Source: Calvatia gigantea
Taxonomy: Eukaryota > Basidiomycota > Agaricomycetes > Agaricales > Lycoperdaceae
Assembly (NCBI GenBank): GCA_025093985.1
Contig: JACAAK010000007.1
Span: 2,294,001-2,358,000, forward strand
Length of the DNA stretch: 64,000 nt
Direction: 5' to 3'
Part shown: in pieces, positions 1 through 12,325 of the stretch
How the letters are laid out: each line of letters begins with the position of its first letter
Position numbering within the stretch: position 1 is the first letter of the stretch
The notes under the pieces: generated by a model
Seen by the model: the letters and a program-made list of their open reading frames with translations, nothing else
The model's database searches: none
Told to the model about the DNA's origin: nothing
Position numbers and translations under genes: made by a program

Positions 1-491
1 TCGTTCGATCGCTGCTGTGCGTTGCGTACCTCATATAATTGCCTTGCCCATTTCTGGAAATCCCGGGGCGAGTATGGTTCAACCCAGATACGATTGTCTG
101 CTGCCATCTTCATCAGAGCTTTCTTCTTTCCATGTCCAATTGTATAGTAACGGTCGATGAGCTCTGGCCGGAAAGATGCTCGCCAGTTCTGGAGACGACA
201 GGGACGAAGCAAATCCAACCGCGAATACAGCTAGGTCAGGTGTAAGCGGGGGCGTGTGCGCGTGGTCGGGGTTTCTTACATTCCGCGTTAGCAATTCTAT
301 CTCTGCAGATGTGGGCCTGCAGTACGAAATACCAGCGAAAGGAAATTTTTTTGAAGTCGAAGTTTATCAAAGCAGGGAGTATTCGTGCGTCATCATCCAG
401 GTGGATGGAGGACAGGATCTTGAAGAAGGTTCTGACGTGAAAAGAATAGCAAGTGCGTTGTTGGGTCATATCATGGCTTGCCCAAGTGAGA
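1..491. other. No supported gene at the left edge
   Basis: This stretch lies 3' of the minus-strand NLR-like gene. Short open frames occur on both strands, but none shows a recognisable domain, a clean splice pattern or a bias that favours one frame. It may hold the remains of the NLR C-terminal region. I see no RNA gene or repeat here. Confidence 0.4.
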
Positions 492-1982
492 TCAAACAGA
501 GGAGCATATCGACCTAATGATATGAAGGTCAGAAGAATCCGCGGACAGGCAAGCAAGGTACTGCCAACCATGGTTATCGATGTCAGCCTTGATCTGATTC
601 AAATGCTGAACAACCACCTCCAATAGTGTCACTGCACAATCAGACCACACACAGAAGCGTCCCGACCGAGAGGGGTCCTCAAGAAAGTCTATGAAGGATG
701 TATGGTAGAATACGATCTGGCTGAGTTCACCTTCCCCTAGTACCATGACAGCATGGAGACACCGGCACGCATGTCGGAACTGCAGTTCCGATAAACCCAA
801 CAAATTAGCATGTTCAAGTTGCGTAAAACGTGCTGATGCGTGTTGACAGGAGAATCCATTGAACGGTCTGGAGCATGGCGAGGGGCACACGCTCCATGAC
901 GAGGGTATAAAGCTCGTCCAATGCTGCGAGAGGGTGGCTACGGCTCTTTTTTGTTAAACGCTTTGCTAACTGGAGGACCGCGTGTAACTGTTTCACGGGC
1001 CCAGCTGGGCTCTCTGCACCGACAAAATGAATTATGGCATGAGCGCAGGCAAACAGCCCAGCAGAGAAGTCAACAAGGGCCCAGACTTCCTCTTCAGAGG
1101 GCCATGGGAGCGCGAGCTGATATTCGCAGTCCGATTTCTTGGAACTTGTCCGCCAGGTAGAGCAGAATCTCCTTGTCAATCTCTCGCGATATGGGGAGGT
1201 TGATCTGTTGAGATATAGACTTGATATTTGGCAGGTCAAACGTCGCAACGATCTTCGGTTCGAGGCGGCTGAGGAAGATCCAAAGAAAAGGTGTGGTCCC
1301 CGCTCGAACAGATTCCGCGACAATCTTGATGATGTCAACCTGGGCTTCTTTGCGGGCACATTCATCAAGCCCGTCCACTATGATGACTCGTTCACCAACT
1401 TCTTCTTTAATTGCGGGGTAGGTGAACGGAGTTACAAACAAGTCGCGAAACTGGTGTGGTAGCGCCTTCTCGACAAGAGATGGTCTACGACGAATCTCAC
1501 TGCCCAGAAAGGCGCCGTAGGAGTGAAATTTCTCAGTGAGTTGATAAGCAATGGAAGGAAAGAAACGGCCGGGATCGTCTCGGTGATTGGACCGAGAAAA
1601 GAAGAAACTTGCACCAAGTTTGTCGCCTAGGGCTTCAGCACAAGATTGTGCAACAGCTGACTTTCCAACACCAGCAGGGCCCTTCAACCACGTCAAGCGC
1701 TCATCACTGTTGTTGGCATTTAAACCCCAGCCCGTGAGCCGCTCGATGTAATCTTGTCGGGTTCCGGGATGACACGTAGGAGGGGGGTAGCGTTCCGAAG
1801 AATCATGCGCGGCTCCTGGAATCGAGGCGATACGAAGTTTCTCAAGGCCTGGCTAGAATTAATATGTAAGGCTGTTGTAAAAGGGTTTGCCTACCAGCTC
1901 CCCTGGATCCGTCGGAGAAGACTTGATTTATAAACTGGGGATGGTCCAACACAAAGTCATGAGCGCCGTGTAAAGCTGACAT
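492..1982 (-). pseudogene. NACHT NLR-like NTPase (copy 1), frameshifted
   Basis: Fungal NLR-like proteins use a NACHT NTPase as a switch in non-self recognition or programmed cell death. Here a start at 1982 gives MSALHGAHDF, an intron ends near 1853, and the next exon holds the linker PPPTCHPGTR that precedes NACHT in agaricomycete NLRs. Walker A is GPAGVGKSAVAQ (about 1690) and Walker B is IIVDGLDEC. The helical region after NACHT (PWPSEEEV, FSAGLF, then ANLLGLSELQFRHA) follows, but only after two frame changes, near 1126 and near 850; each is consistent with one extra base. A further extra G may sit at the end of exon 1. No WD40 or ankyrin repeats are visible downstream, so the C-terminus is short, lost or unrecognised. 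The breaks could be real decay or sequencing insertions. The start lies only about 130 bp from the divergent auxilin-like gene. Confidence 0.75.
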
Positions 1983-2115
1983 GGTAATGAGAACAGAAGG
2001 GAAAACGAGGTGCCTAATCTCCAATGAAGCGTTTCTGTTTGGCAGTGCAGGTGGACAACATAGTGATGGACGGACATAGATAGCGTGGGAGACCAATATT
2101 TCGACCCGATCCTCC

Positions 2116-5100
2116 ATGTCAGACTCGTTTGCAGATCTTTGGAATTCCTCAGTTCCTCAGAAAAAACCACAGACTCTTTCATCTCTCGCTCAACAATCCA
2201 CACAGCAATCCAGTCAACAGCGTAGACAACAGGGACCTGATCTATTCACCCTCCTTTCATCCACACCATCTCCGGCAGCACGAGCTTCACCTTCTATCCC
2301 ATCACTCACACACTCTACCACCTCAACACCCCCAGCCTCAGAGATATACACCACCACAGAAGTCCACGACATCAGGAGATGCTTTCTCGGATTTGCTCTC
2401 AAGCTCATCTTTTACCTCGTCATCCTCACAAAATCTCACCATTGCACAGCGTGCTGCGTTAGCTGAGAAACAACGTAAAGAGGCACTTCTATCTCAGAAA
2501 AAGCAACAGGAGAAAGAGAAATCCGCATGGGCCGGGTTAGATACTCTGGGTGGTGGATTTGGTGGGCTCACACCGACCCCTGCCGCCGTTACTTCTGCGC
2601 CCGCCAATGCAACTAAGGCTACGTCTCAATCGTCGTCTGGTATTGATGACGATGATTGGGGCTTGGGGGACTTTGGTGGACCTACCCTTGGATCGTCGCA
2701 GGGTAAGGTGAAGCCTGCTGGCGCCTCAGCGAGGAACAACCACGATGACGGTTGGGACCTGGATGATTTTGAATCACCTCAAGGTAAACCTGCTACCACT
2801 ACCACTAATAGTACTCGCAATACTAGCAAGACGATTTGGGAATTAGACGACTTCTCTCCCTCCCCCGCTGCAACTACCAATATCCGGAATGGACAAACCT
2901 CCTCATCACGCGTAGATTCACCTTCTAATGACTTCGATTTTGGGAACAGAGAAGATACCCTATTAAATAGGAACGACGGTGACGGTGATGACGATTTTAT
3001 GGGTGTATTCAACAAACCTCCACAGCCCAAGGTAGGTATCAGATTTTTCTGCTCAGATTCTTGACAGCTCATTTACTTCATTCAGGTGGATCTTCCTCGT
3101 CGTTCTTCCTCACCCCGCCAACCCACGATATCCACCTCCTCACCTACACCACCATCTAATACCACCCGCAGTGGCTCACCACCACCTCACGTCCTAGGCC
3201 AAATAGTAGAAATGGGATTCTCAATACCCAAAGCCAAAGCTGCTCTCGCAGCGAACAATAACGACGTCCAAGCTGCCCTTGAACAACTCCTAGCTTCTGA
3301 AGTCGGTCCTGCTAGCAACGGGTGCGGCACATCAGCCTCCAGAAATAGTCCCCCTCCCCATCCTCCACAACAGCCAGAACAACAACAACCTGGGATTCCT
3401 CGTCGACGCGATCGCGAAATCCTCCGTGAACGAGATCCCAGACGCCAAGATACTGCTTCTCCTGCGTCTGGCACGAGTACAGGAACAGGAGAAATTCAGG
3501 CGCAGGCTGAACAGCTCTTTGCGCAGGCTAGCGAAATCGGACGTGGGATGTTCACGAAAGCTAGCGCCTTCTGGAAAGAGAAGAAGGTCCAGGTGCAGAA
3601 GGTTGTTGAAGAGCAGGTTGCTGGTGTTAGAGCGTCGAGTGCTCCGAGTGGTACTGGTAACGCTAGTGGTGGTACTTCAGGTTCTGGAAGGCCGAAGTGG
3701 ATGCAGCAGCAACAAGATGAATTCGGAGATGAAGATCAGGAGACGCCTAAGAGAGGTGGGTTTAGGGATGGTGACGGCGAACCTGGGGCGAGGATCCCGA
3801 GGAGGGTGGATCGGCAACGAGGGAAAGAGAGGGAGCGTGAACGGGTCCGGGAACGTGAGGCCGCCATGCCACAACCAACTCATGCGGCCCCTCCCTCAGA
3901 GGAACCTGAAATTGATCTCTTCGCACCCTTAGAACGCGTACCGGCGGCACCATCTCAGCTCTTTGACACACATAGTCCGACTCCTTTCCAAGAGTCAAGA
4001 TCCACAAAACCATCACCTGCCGCTCGTTCACGGCCCCAGCTTTCACGCCAGCGTTCCCAACAACAACAACCGAGATTCCAACGCGACACTACACCCATTC
4101 CATCCACCATCACCTCCCTCAAACTCGAAGCCAATTCGACATTCAAACTCGGCCAATTCGGTAATGCCGAACAGTTGTACACCCGCGCCATCAATACCTT
4201 GGGCAAGTCTGCAGCGCCTAATCACATATACTATGTCATCCTATTAAACAATCGCGCAAATTCGAGGATGAAGACCGGAGACGTTGGTGGTGCTGTCCGA
4301 GATTGTGAGGCGGTGATTGGTCTCATTACCAAAAACAAACTTGAAGCCGCTGACGAACTCGACTCTATGCTTGGAGGAGGGAAAGCGAATAATAGTAGTA
4401 ATACAGACGATATCAAGATTGACTGGGAGCCAAGTCAAGACGGAGATGCAAAACCGCATATCTTAATCCAAGGCGGCGATCCATCAGAGGAAGTCGTAGA
4501 TCTGGGCGAGGGGTTAGGTGAAAGCCATTAAACGGCGTGCAGAGGCGTACGAGGGGATGGAGAAGTGGGGGAAGGCGAAGAAAGATTGGGAATGGCTGAG
4601 GAGTACTGGATGGGTTCGGGAGAGTTTTAGGAGTGAAGCTGGACGGGGTGTTGGGAGGTGCGCGAGGATGATTGAGGGCAATACCAATTCTACGTCCGGT
4701 ACAAACGGCTCATCTTCATCACAAGCCCCAAAACCGCCTGCTGTCAGACCGAGACCAAAACCAACTTCGAAGCCTGCTAATAACACTAAGCCCTCTGGGG
4801 CACTCCAAGCACTTCGCAGCACAGCTGCGAAAGCTGAGGCTGAAGATCAAGCCAAATATGAACTGAAAGACGCAATCGACGCAAAATTATCTAACTGGAA
4901 GTCCGGGAAGGAAACCAATATCCGCGCGTTGCTCGCAAGTTTGGATCTTGTGCTTTGGGAAGAGCTGTTGGGCAGCGGGGGAGGTGTGAATGGTTGGTAT
5001 GCATGAGCTTGTCACACCCTCGCAGGTGAAGGTAAAGTATATGAAGGCGGTGGCGAAAGTACATCCTGACAAGGTGCGCGGTAATATCATCTGAGTAGAA

Positions 5101-5219
5101 TTGAATTCTGATGTTAGATTGGCTAGTTGAACATGAACAACTCGACTTTGGAACAAAGGATGATTGCACAGGGTGTGTTTGGAGCTCTGAATGAAGCTTG
5201 GAATGCGTTCAAGCAATGA
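2116..5219 (+). CDS. SWA2: Auxilin/Swa2-like UBA-TPR-J-domain protein (three +1 frameshifts in this sequence)
   Basis: Clathrin-uncoating cochaperone of the Swa2/auxilin family. It recruits Hsp70 to clathrin coats through a C-terminal J domain. The start MSDSFADLW is followed by DAFSDLL and the conserved segment TIAQRAALAEKQR. A UBA domain (ILGQ-like start, then EMGFSIPKAKAALAANNNDVQAALEQLL in two parts) lies near 3200-3300. TPR repeats are at about 4100-4600 (NSTFKLGQFGNAEQLYTRAI; KRRAEAYEGMEKWGKAKKDW). The J domain keeps AVAKVHPDK, is split by an intron after HPDK, and ends ALNEAWNAFKQ. An intron lies at 3032-3085. The frame is broken by apparent single extra bases at the C run 2329-2333, at GG 4517-4518 and near GG 4992-4993. 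Removing one base at each restores the family sequence, so I suspect sequence error. The symbol is by family resemblance to yeast. Confidence 0.85.
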
Positions 5220-5994
5220 TATCCGGGTTTATAACTATTTCGGCTATGCGTTCTTAGATATTTCCTGCGGCCTCTTTGACGGAAAGTGCGCAAAACCAGA
5301 CACGGGACTTAAACGTCACCCTAGAGCACGAGTACCCTTAGTGATGACTTTGCTTGCTTGCTTGTTCGAGACGGAACCTATTGCTTAATACGGGCTTGTA
5401 CATCGGCGTTGGAATACTTGGATGAATTAAACGTGGACAAAATCTCAATTTTAGCCTAACAAGACGAAAATAAACGGGGACCGTCGATCCTCCCACTGGT
5501 TCTCTTCTCCTTTGGCATTTCCTCTCCAACACCAGCCGCAAAAATAGCAGGACCATCAATATCTGGGCAATGTCTGCGGTCACGAAATCTAAGTCACACC
5601 TCAACTTCCTTCTTAGTAGATCATGCTTTTGTGACAGTGATAACATCCTCTAGAACAGTCACCGACCATCGAAAGAAGCAGATTGGAAGCGGTAAATGTC
5701 GACAGAAAACTTTGGATTTCCGCTTCGTCTTCGCAGCGCCCCCCCCTCCCTCCCCCCCCCCGCAGACAGCTGTGATCGATCTGATACATCAGGGGAACAT
5801 CATCTCTTGAGTCGCGGGTCAGTTGTCGCGGCATTAGTCTGTTGAGCGTGCAGTTGAAATGATCCAGGTGGGGTTGTCGAGAGCAGCACACGAACCAATA
5901 GACTTACTTGAGGTTACATGAGCGACCGCACGACGAAACACGGCTACGGGGTGTTCATACCAAGATTCATCCTAAGCTTCACCCCCTTCCTTTT
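5220..5994. other. Intergenic, with C-rich tract
   Basis: This is the convergent 3' space between the auxilin-like gene and RPC17. I see no coding unit. A low-complexity run of almost pure C with single T interruptions lies at about 5739-5762. Such a tract is prone to length error and could act as a pyrimidine-rich 3' element, but nothing else supports a function. Confidence 0.5.
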
Positions 5995-6822
5995 TTAATC
6001 TTCCTCGACGTCTAGATCACCTTCGATGCCGGTGCCTTCGCCATGGTCCACGAGCTCAAGGTCGTCAACGATTGCGTCTGCGTCTGCGTCCTCCCAAGTT
6101 GTGCTCGTCGTGGGATCTTGGAGGAGGGACGTCGCGGTAGATGTGAATGTCATTTGTGGTGCCATCGCGGTGGTGGTAGTTGTTGCACCATTGACAATGG
6201 GGGAAGTAGAAAGGGAGGCTTTGACAGTCTCAAGGATTGTGTCCATTGAATCGCCGAGCCGGTCTTCTAGTTCTTCAACGATCTAATCTTCAATTTGAAC
6301 GAAATGCCGCGGCAAGGGTTATTAGAGATAATAACATACGACGTAAAGTTCGACTGGGAGCGTGGGCGAGAGGTTTACTACTTGTAGTTTTTCGGCCTTG
6401 GTGAGTCCATAAGACGCAAGATCTTTTGTCAGTTTGGCGATACCATCTGGTGTTTGAGAAGTAGTCGGGAGGAAAGACGAGGAGAGGTATTGGATTGCCT
6501 ATACCCACGACTACAATTCAGTGAAATCCAACACAAGTCAGTCCTGGGGGGAGGGAGCGCACCTCGACCTGAATTGTCCGCAAATTTTCACTGATCTCAG
6601 GCAAAGTAGCGGTGCCCGTGTGGGCAGTGTGGTGTCCAGAAGCTTCTTCTTCCTTCTTGATGCGCACGGCCGCCTTTGAGCGTTCAAGATGTTCATTCTC
6701 GAGTTCTTTTAGGAGAGTGAGGACTTCATAGTTTGAGAGGAGGGCTGAACGCGGATTGAGGACCTAGATGTCATGTTTTGTGTATTGGTTATGGGCCACA
6801 AAGAAGACGGATTTACCTCCAT
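5995..6822 (-). CDS. RPC17: RNA polymerase III subunit RPC9/RPC17 (Rpb4-like)
   Basis: Subunit of the Rpb4/Rpb7-like stalk of RNA polymerase III, which works with its Rpb7-like partner C25 in initiation. Four exons splice cleanly in one frame: a 6-nt first exon encoding ME (6822-6817), then 6763-6563, 6498-6340 and 6282-5995. The protein reads MEVLNPRSALLSNYEVLTLL, then SENLRTIQVEAIQYLSSSF, GIAKLTKDLASYGLTKAEK, VVNLSPTLPVELYVIVEEL and EDRLGD. This is the RPC17 order, with the typical NxR.ALLSNYEV start and the NL.P..PVELY end of the HRDC-like fold. An acidic tail (DLELVDHGEGT, ending DLDVEED) closes it, as in other fungal RPC17 proteins. Introns are about 50-65 nt. No break is seen. Confidence 0.92.
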
Positions 6823-7152
6823 ATTTGTGTTCGGGCAGGTGGTGGGCGGTGGCAGGGAGCGACAGATGTGATGTAAGTCTGTGGATGATTGCAGGTTCGG
6901 GCCGGGACTTGCAAAAGCAGTGATTGAAGATCATCACAAGCAAGGAGTCCAACGGTTAACCACTCCAAGCACCCGTAGAAGAGGACAGCGCAAGTCTGAG
7001 ATTGAGAAGGAAGCAAGGTGTATTGGAAGCGCACCTGAGGGCAGTATGGCGCTAAAGAATATGTATTCGATGACAGCCACTGCGGCGAGGGATGACATAT
7101 ATGACAGGTAGCGCTCAGGGCCTCAGGCCGCAGCCTTCTTCTTTTGACCACC
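6823..7152. other. Divergent promoter region RPC17 / NLR copy 2
   Basis: This 330-nt space lies between the minus-strand RPC17 start and the plus-strand NLR remnant. No further coding unit or strong TATA box is apparent. It presumably carries the RPC17 promoter. Confidence 0.4.
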
Positions 7153-9155
7153 ATGTCGAGCGGAGCCTCACAAGATGCCCGTGGCGTTGTCTTCGAGAAC
7201 CCATGTTTTAACGATTTTTCCTTTTAATACCACCCAGATCATCCACAATGCTGTGGATGTAGCAAAGGGTTCTGGTACGTCGTCATTTCCTCAAACCATG
7301 ACCAACTCTGAGGACTCAGCGCTGCACAATGTAAACAGGTCTTAAGAAACTCCTCGATGCATCTATGCAGGCAGCGTTTCACGATTCCTCCAGCCGTAGC
7401 CCACCACCCCGTTGCCACCCAGGTACTCGCCGAGAATTCATCGATAACATCACTAGATGGGGCCGTGGCGCCGCGCAGGCCCCTGAGCGCCTTCTCTGAA
7501 TGTACGGTCCCGCTGGTGCTGGGAAATTAGCCATAGCACAGTCCTGCGCGGAACTCCTGTTTGGACAAAAACAGCTGGGGGCTGCATTCTTCTTTTCCCT
7601 GTATGAACGATGTGGAAAAACCGACCTGCCTATTCCCTTCAATCTCGTATCAAATCACGACCGTATCTGACGCCTACGCGGGTATCCTAGATCATAAATT
7701 ACGGAGAGATCCTACCCTTGTCGGAAAGTCGATAAAGCGACAGTTTCAAGAGCTTATTGTCGAAACTCTGCAGGTTCTTCGAACGCAAGGGGAGGACATG
7801 AAGGAGTGGGTCGTCATCATCGACGGTCTTGACGAGTGCGCAGGGACGAAAGCGCAATGTGAAATCATCGAGATCGTCGCAACATCTGTGCGAGACGAGA
7901 CTACGCCCTTTCGCTGGGCTTTCTTCAGCCGCCCGGAATCTCACATCGTGACAGCCTTCATGTCGGGTCGCATACGACCATTATCCCTCCACCTCGAGCT
8001 TCCAGTGACTCGAGAAATCGATCACGAAATTTTATGTTACCTGACGGCTGAATTTGGGAGATTACGGGAGGAGAAACAACTTCCGTCGTCGTGGCCATCT
8101 GAACAGGATGTTGAAACCCCCGTTAACCGTTCAGCAGGTCTGTTCGTCTAGGCATCAACGGTTGTTCGTTTCATCGGCGAACACAACTTCTCTGGTCCCA
8201 TGGATCAATTATGCACTATCATCTCATTCTCGAGATATGCCACCGAGTCGGACCACCCTTTGTCGGAACTCTATTCGTTTTACACCCTCATTATGCGACG
8301 TGTCCCCTCAAAGGTTCTTCCAATCATTCAAAAGATCTTGCTGCTCAACTACCTTCGTCTGTATTTCGACATACCATGAGGGGCAAGTATCCCCAACGTT
8401 CTTGGTCTTTCTGAGTTGCAATTCCGGAACGCTTACGCCTCTCTTAGCTCTGTATTAGAGCTTGGGCCTTTATTGAAGATAAGGTTTTATCATGCATCGT
8501 TCTTGGTATTTCTCCAAGACCCAGAACAGTCCGGGGAATTCTGTATATATGGGGATTGTTTGGATAATGTTCGGCAGAAAATAATAGAGCACTTGAATGG
8601 TGTGTATGTCCGTAGTACAGGTATGTGACATTGGGATTGTCCGCCATGAGTTTTTGCTTATTACAGGTGCCTCAATATTGTTAGAAGGGCCTCTTAACCT
8701 TGACGTCACCTGTCCCCATCCCAAGTTCACCAAGAACATTCAATTGAGGTGCTCTTCCGACTATGTCAATCGACCCGCCCTTTGAATCCATAACGGCTGT
8801 TGGTCTTGTTGGGTTCCGGTTCCAGATGCTTCCTTTCTTCAGCAAAGATAACCTGTTCCTCTGCGAGGAGTTGGGCCCAAAGGCGTTCAGACTCAATGTG
8901 ATCTTGGTGTATCTGTATCCTTTATCTGCCTTGCTCATATGGTTTAACCGGATTCCTAAAGAGTTTCATAATAAAATCATTTGTCGGGGTTCCGATCCGG
9001 GCGTTTACTTCTACAAACCGAAGTATAAAAATCGGGAGAGGCTTTGTATTCTTGGACGAGGGAAGAACAGGATATTATGCTGGACAGAGGGTAATGGACG
9101 GTGGAGGCTGGTTCCATATCGGTCAATTATGAATTTCCTGTATTTTTGGAGGTAG
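7153..9155 (+). pseudogene. NACHT NLR-like NTPase (copy 2), inactivated
   Basis: A possible start MSSGASQDARG precedes AFHDSSSRSPPPRCHPGTRR, the usual linker before a fungal NACHT domain. The expected LLW just before Walker A reads LL-stop (TGA for TGG, about 7498). Walker A is GPAGAGKL, so the nucleotide-binding Ser/Thr is replaced by Leu (TTA for TCA or similar). Walker B IIDGLDEC is intact near 7820. The frame runs on to SAGLFV and ends in TAG near 8149, where homologues continue with a phrase like AGLFVYASTVVRFIG; that text (ASTVVRFIGEH) lies just beyond the stop. Further pieces of the NLR helical region occur near 8410-8600 in other frames. The open stretch 8763-9155 is of uncertain origin. 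Several lesions make this a genuine pseudogene rather than a sequencing artefact. Confidence 0.8.
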
Positions 9156-9971
9156 TGTACTGAGGTATATGATCTTTCCGTAATACGTATATTGACTGTC
9201 AACCAAATCACTTTAAGAGCTCTATTAAATGAAGTTGCCATCCATGGGTGTACCTTGTCTAAGGCCCGAAGCAACGCTTGAATTCACGCCAACCTGCTGG
9301 ACGAGTATTCGCGAACTTGAAATGTTGCTCTTGCGCACGTCAAGCTCCATCAAAATGTATATCAATGATGAGTGGGACCAAATATCATAAGTATAAGTAC
9401 GCTGCGCCAATGGGTTAATGTGACACTGGTCATAATGATCTTATGTTGAATCAAAGGAAAAGTGCGTTCTTCAATACGACGTACTCTACATTTCTTGAAG
9501 TGCTCAACGGTGCAGTGTATATTATATTATTTATGATAGCGCCTTCGAAGTTAGAGGTTTTGATCACTTGCAACAGGACCTACAACGACATGAGCCCCCA
9601 TTCGTACTAATCGGAATAAGTGAGCGGAATCTAATTTAGATATTATGGGACAACTACGAAAAAATGTACGAGGCAACACACAGCTTGTTTTCAGGTCTGC
9701 CATGAACGGTAGTTCTAGCGTAGCAGGCGAGCATAACAATCTTAGTTCCAAAAAGGAGTGTCAGAAGAAAACGATGGGGATTACATAAGCGATCTCTGTA
9801 GCCAAACAAAGGATCAAACAAAGACAGTCCTGGCAAAGAGCAGAACCTCACAACTCATCCAGTCCACACCCGTAACATATTGCAGGTACGTCTTCGTTGG
9901 TGATCACGACAACGGACTATTTAAACGACTATGTTTTTGCCACAACAGCTTACCATCAAACCTAAAAAACA
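9156..9971. other. Intergenic upstream of NOT2
   Basis: AT-rich stretch with no supportable gene. It probably contains the NOT2 promoter and 5' leader; the last 200 nt are pyrimidine- and A-rich. No obvious repeat was found. Confidence 0.4.
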
Positions 9972-12325
9972 ATGAACAGAGCAGGCAAGTATCCGATGAC
10001 CTTTCTTCATTTCAGTTCTCTTGGAACTCAGTGCTCATGGGACTTTGCAATCTAGGCCAACCACAGCAGAGACCGCCTAATCTCTCAAACAACCCAGGAC
10101 TCGCGAACCAGTTCCGTCCACCCTTCCCAAATTATGCCATGCCACCGCGAAACGTCCTTCAAGGAGGCGGCTTTGTTCCTACGCTCCAGCAGAACACCCA
10201 CAGAGCACCATCACAAGTGGGTCAGGTGCCATCTATGACGCCGCAACCAACACCGGGGTTCATGCAGTCAAGGGGACAAGGCATTCACGCATTTGGAGGA
10301 GCGCTGGGTCAGCATCAAACGGCAGGTGCGCTGCAGCAGCAACTACAATCACAGCAGAGCAATGGTATCTATTTGCTTTACATTGCTATTTATTCTGTGT
10401 CCGATAAACTTATGTGTACTCTCCGCAGGGGCTACGTCCGTAACGTCGAGTGACGCTGTTAGCCTGGACCTGAATGATTTCCCCGCTCTGGGCTCAACTC
10501 CACCAGCAAACCCAACAGGAAGCGGTAATAACGGCGCGACAGGGAATGGTACAAGTTACGCGAGTCAGGCAGGGACAGGTGTGCAACTAGGAGGTTCAGG
10601 AGGTGTTGGCGGATCGGGATCTGGGGGTATTGGCGGTGGGGCAGGAGGTGCAAATCAACCTCGAGATTTCACACCCGATGATTTTCCTGCACTTGGAGGC
10701 CAGAATCAGACGCAGAGTCAGAATTTATCGCAAAACCAGAACTCAAGCCAGGAGAGCCATTCGCACCCTCCAGGATTGAACGGTTTCCAGCATTCCGATC
10801 ACCCCCAACAACATCGGCAGAACCTCCTCGGCGCGCTAGGGAGTAATACGCAGCCAACAACGCCAGGTATGCTCAACCTTGGAGCAGTTCAGACGAGAAG
10901 CGTACATCCAGGTTTTCAACAAGGGCAAGGGGAAGTGGATAAGCAGCAGCATCAAAGGGTGAGTTTTGGAAACGCCATTCGCAATCGAGGTTCTGAGTTG
11001 CGACATCCCGCTGTAACACCCAACTTCGGCTCTCTACTACTAGAGTAACTATGCTTTGAAGCTGAACCAATCATCTCACGCGGCATGGAACTCTCCGAAT
11101 ACAAACCCTCCACCAACGTCAGGGAACTCTAACACTGTGCGTATTGGGCCATATCCTTGCGTCGAAGTTGCCTAATCTTCAGGCAAGAATGGGGCACATT
11201 CACAGAGTATAACATCACATCTAAACGCACCACCGGGTGTGCCATCGTCCTTCCGGAGGTCCGTTTCATCAAACACCGGGTCTTGGAGCAAATGGGGGTG
11301 CAGCAACGCAATCAACACCATTCCCATCGAACGGAGCGACACAGGGGGACTCGCACGCGAACGCGCCTTCACACCCTCCATCAAATCCGAATACATCGAC
11401 AAACCAGAATACGTCGTCATTACAAAATAGTGCGACGTCACTTCGACCTCATCCTCAAACACCTGCACAGCAAGTACTCATAAGTCCAGCAGATCGTTGG
11501 GGACTGCTGGGGCTGCTGGAAATGATCAAGAATGCCAGTTCAGACGTAGATGGGGGATTAAGTAGCATGGGGACAGACCTGGGTACCATGGGCTTGGACA
11601 TGAACTATCCGGGGTGAAGCTCGATCCACTTGCGAAGTTCTGAATGCTATTGTTGACCCATGTGTTGTTCAGGAGTCTATATCCCACATTCATTACACCT
11701 TGGGCGGATCAGTCAGCGGCGCATTCAGTGGAACCCGACTTCAACCTGCCTGCGTGCTATCTGAGCGTGCAAGCACCGCCTCCAGGACCTGGGAAGGCGA
11801 TGGCATTCAGTGACGAGACGCTGTTCTTCATGTTCTATTCGAGTCCGCGAGACGCACTACAGGAAGTGGCCGCACAAGAGCTGTGAGTATTTCGCCTCGT
11901 TCCCGACTAGGCCTTGCGCCCTGAAGACATTTCAACTCCCGATTCCGTGTTTCATGGACTGTTCGAAACTAACCTGTATTTCTTTCACCAGATTCAACCG
12001 CAATTGGCGTTACCACAAAGAGCTCCGACTCTGGATCACGAAGGAGACTGGCACGACACCTTCCCAGAAAGTGCAGGGTGGAGAGCAAGGGCAATATACG
12101 TTCTGGGACCCAGAAAACTGGTGCAAAGAGAGGAAGGAAATGACCGTTCTATACGCCGATCTCGAAGAGAAGAACGTGCCGGCTTTCGCGAATGCACTGA
12201 ATCTGGTTCCGGCTAACCAGAGCCAGAGCGTTCCCCAACAACAGCAGGCCGTACAAGGACAGCTCAGCGCTCAGATGCAAGCAGCACAACGAGGTTCTTT
12301 CCAGATGGGCATGGCGAGCCTGTGA
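9972..12325 (+). CDS. NOT2: CCR4-NOT complex subunit NOT2 (CNOT2/CDC36)
   Basis: Scaffold subunit of the CCR4-NOT deadenylase and transcription-regulatory complex; its C-terminal NOT box pairs with NOT5/NOT3. Exon 1 is only 13 nt (MNRA, 9972-9984). It is followed by an intron that begins GC rather than GT (9985-10055), and splicing gives MNRAGQPQQRPPNLSNN. Another intron lies at 10365-10428. Two LNDFPALG / PDDFPALGGQ motifs, typical of NOT2, lie near 10470 and 10680. A long Gln/Asn/Gly-rich middle follows. The C-terminal NOT2 domain runs from DRWGLLGLLEMIK (about 11490) through YPTFITPW, ETLFFMFYSSPRDALQEVAAQEL, RNWRYHKELRLWITKE and YTFWDPENWCKERKEM to 12325. Introns with GT-AG ends interrupt it near 10957-11060, 11140-11183, 11617-11673 and 11885-11992. 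No frameshift is seen. Confidence 0.93.

Noticed and set aside
5739..5762. C-rich tract as a regulatory element
   Set aside because: It is a simple low-complexity run in 3' space with no second supporting signal.
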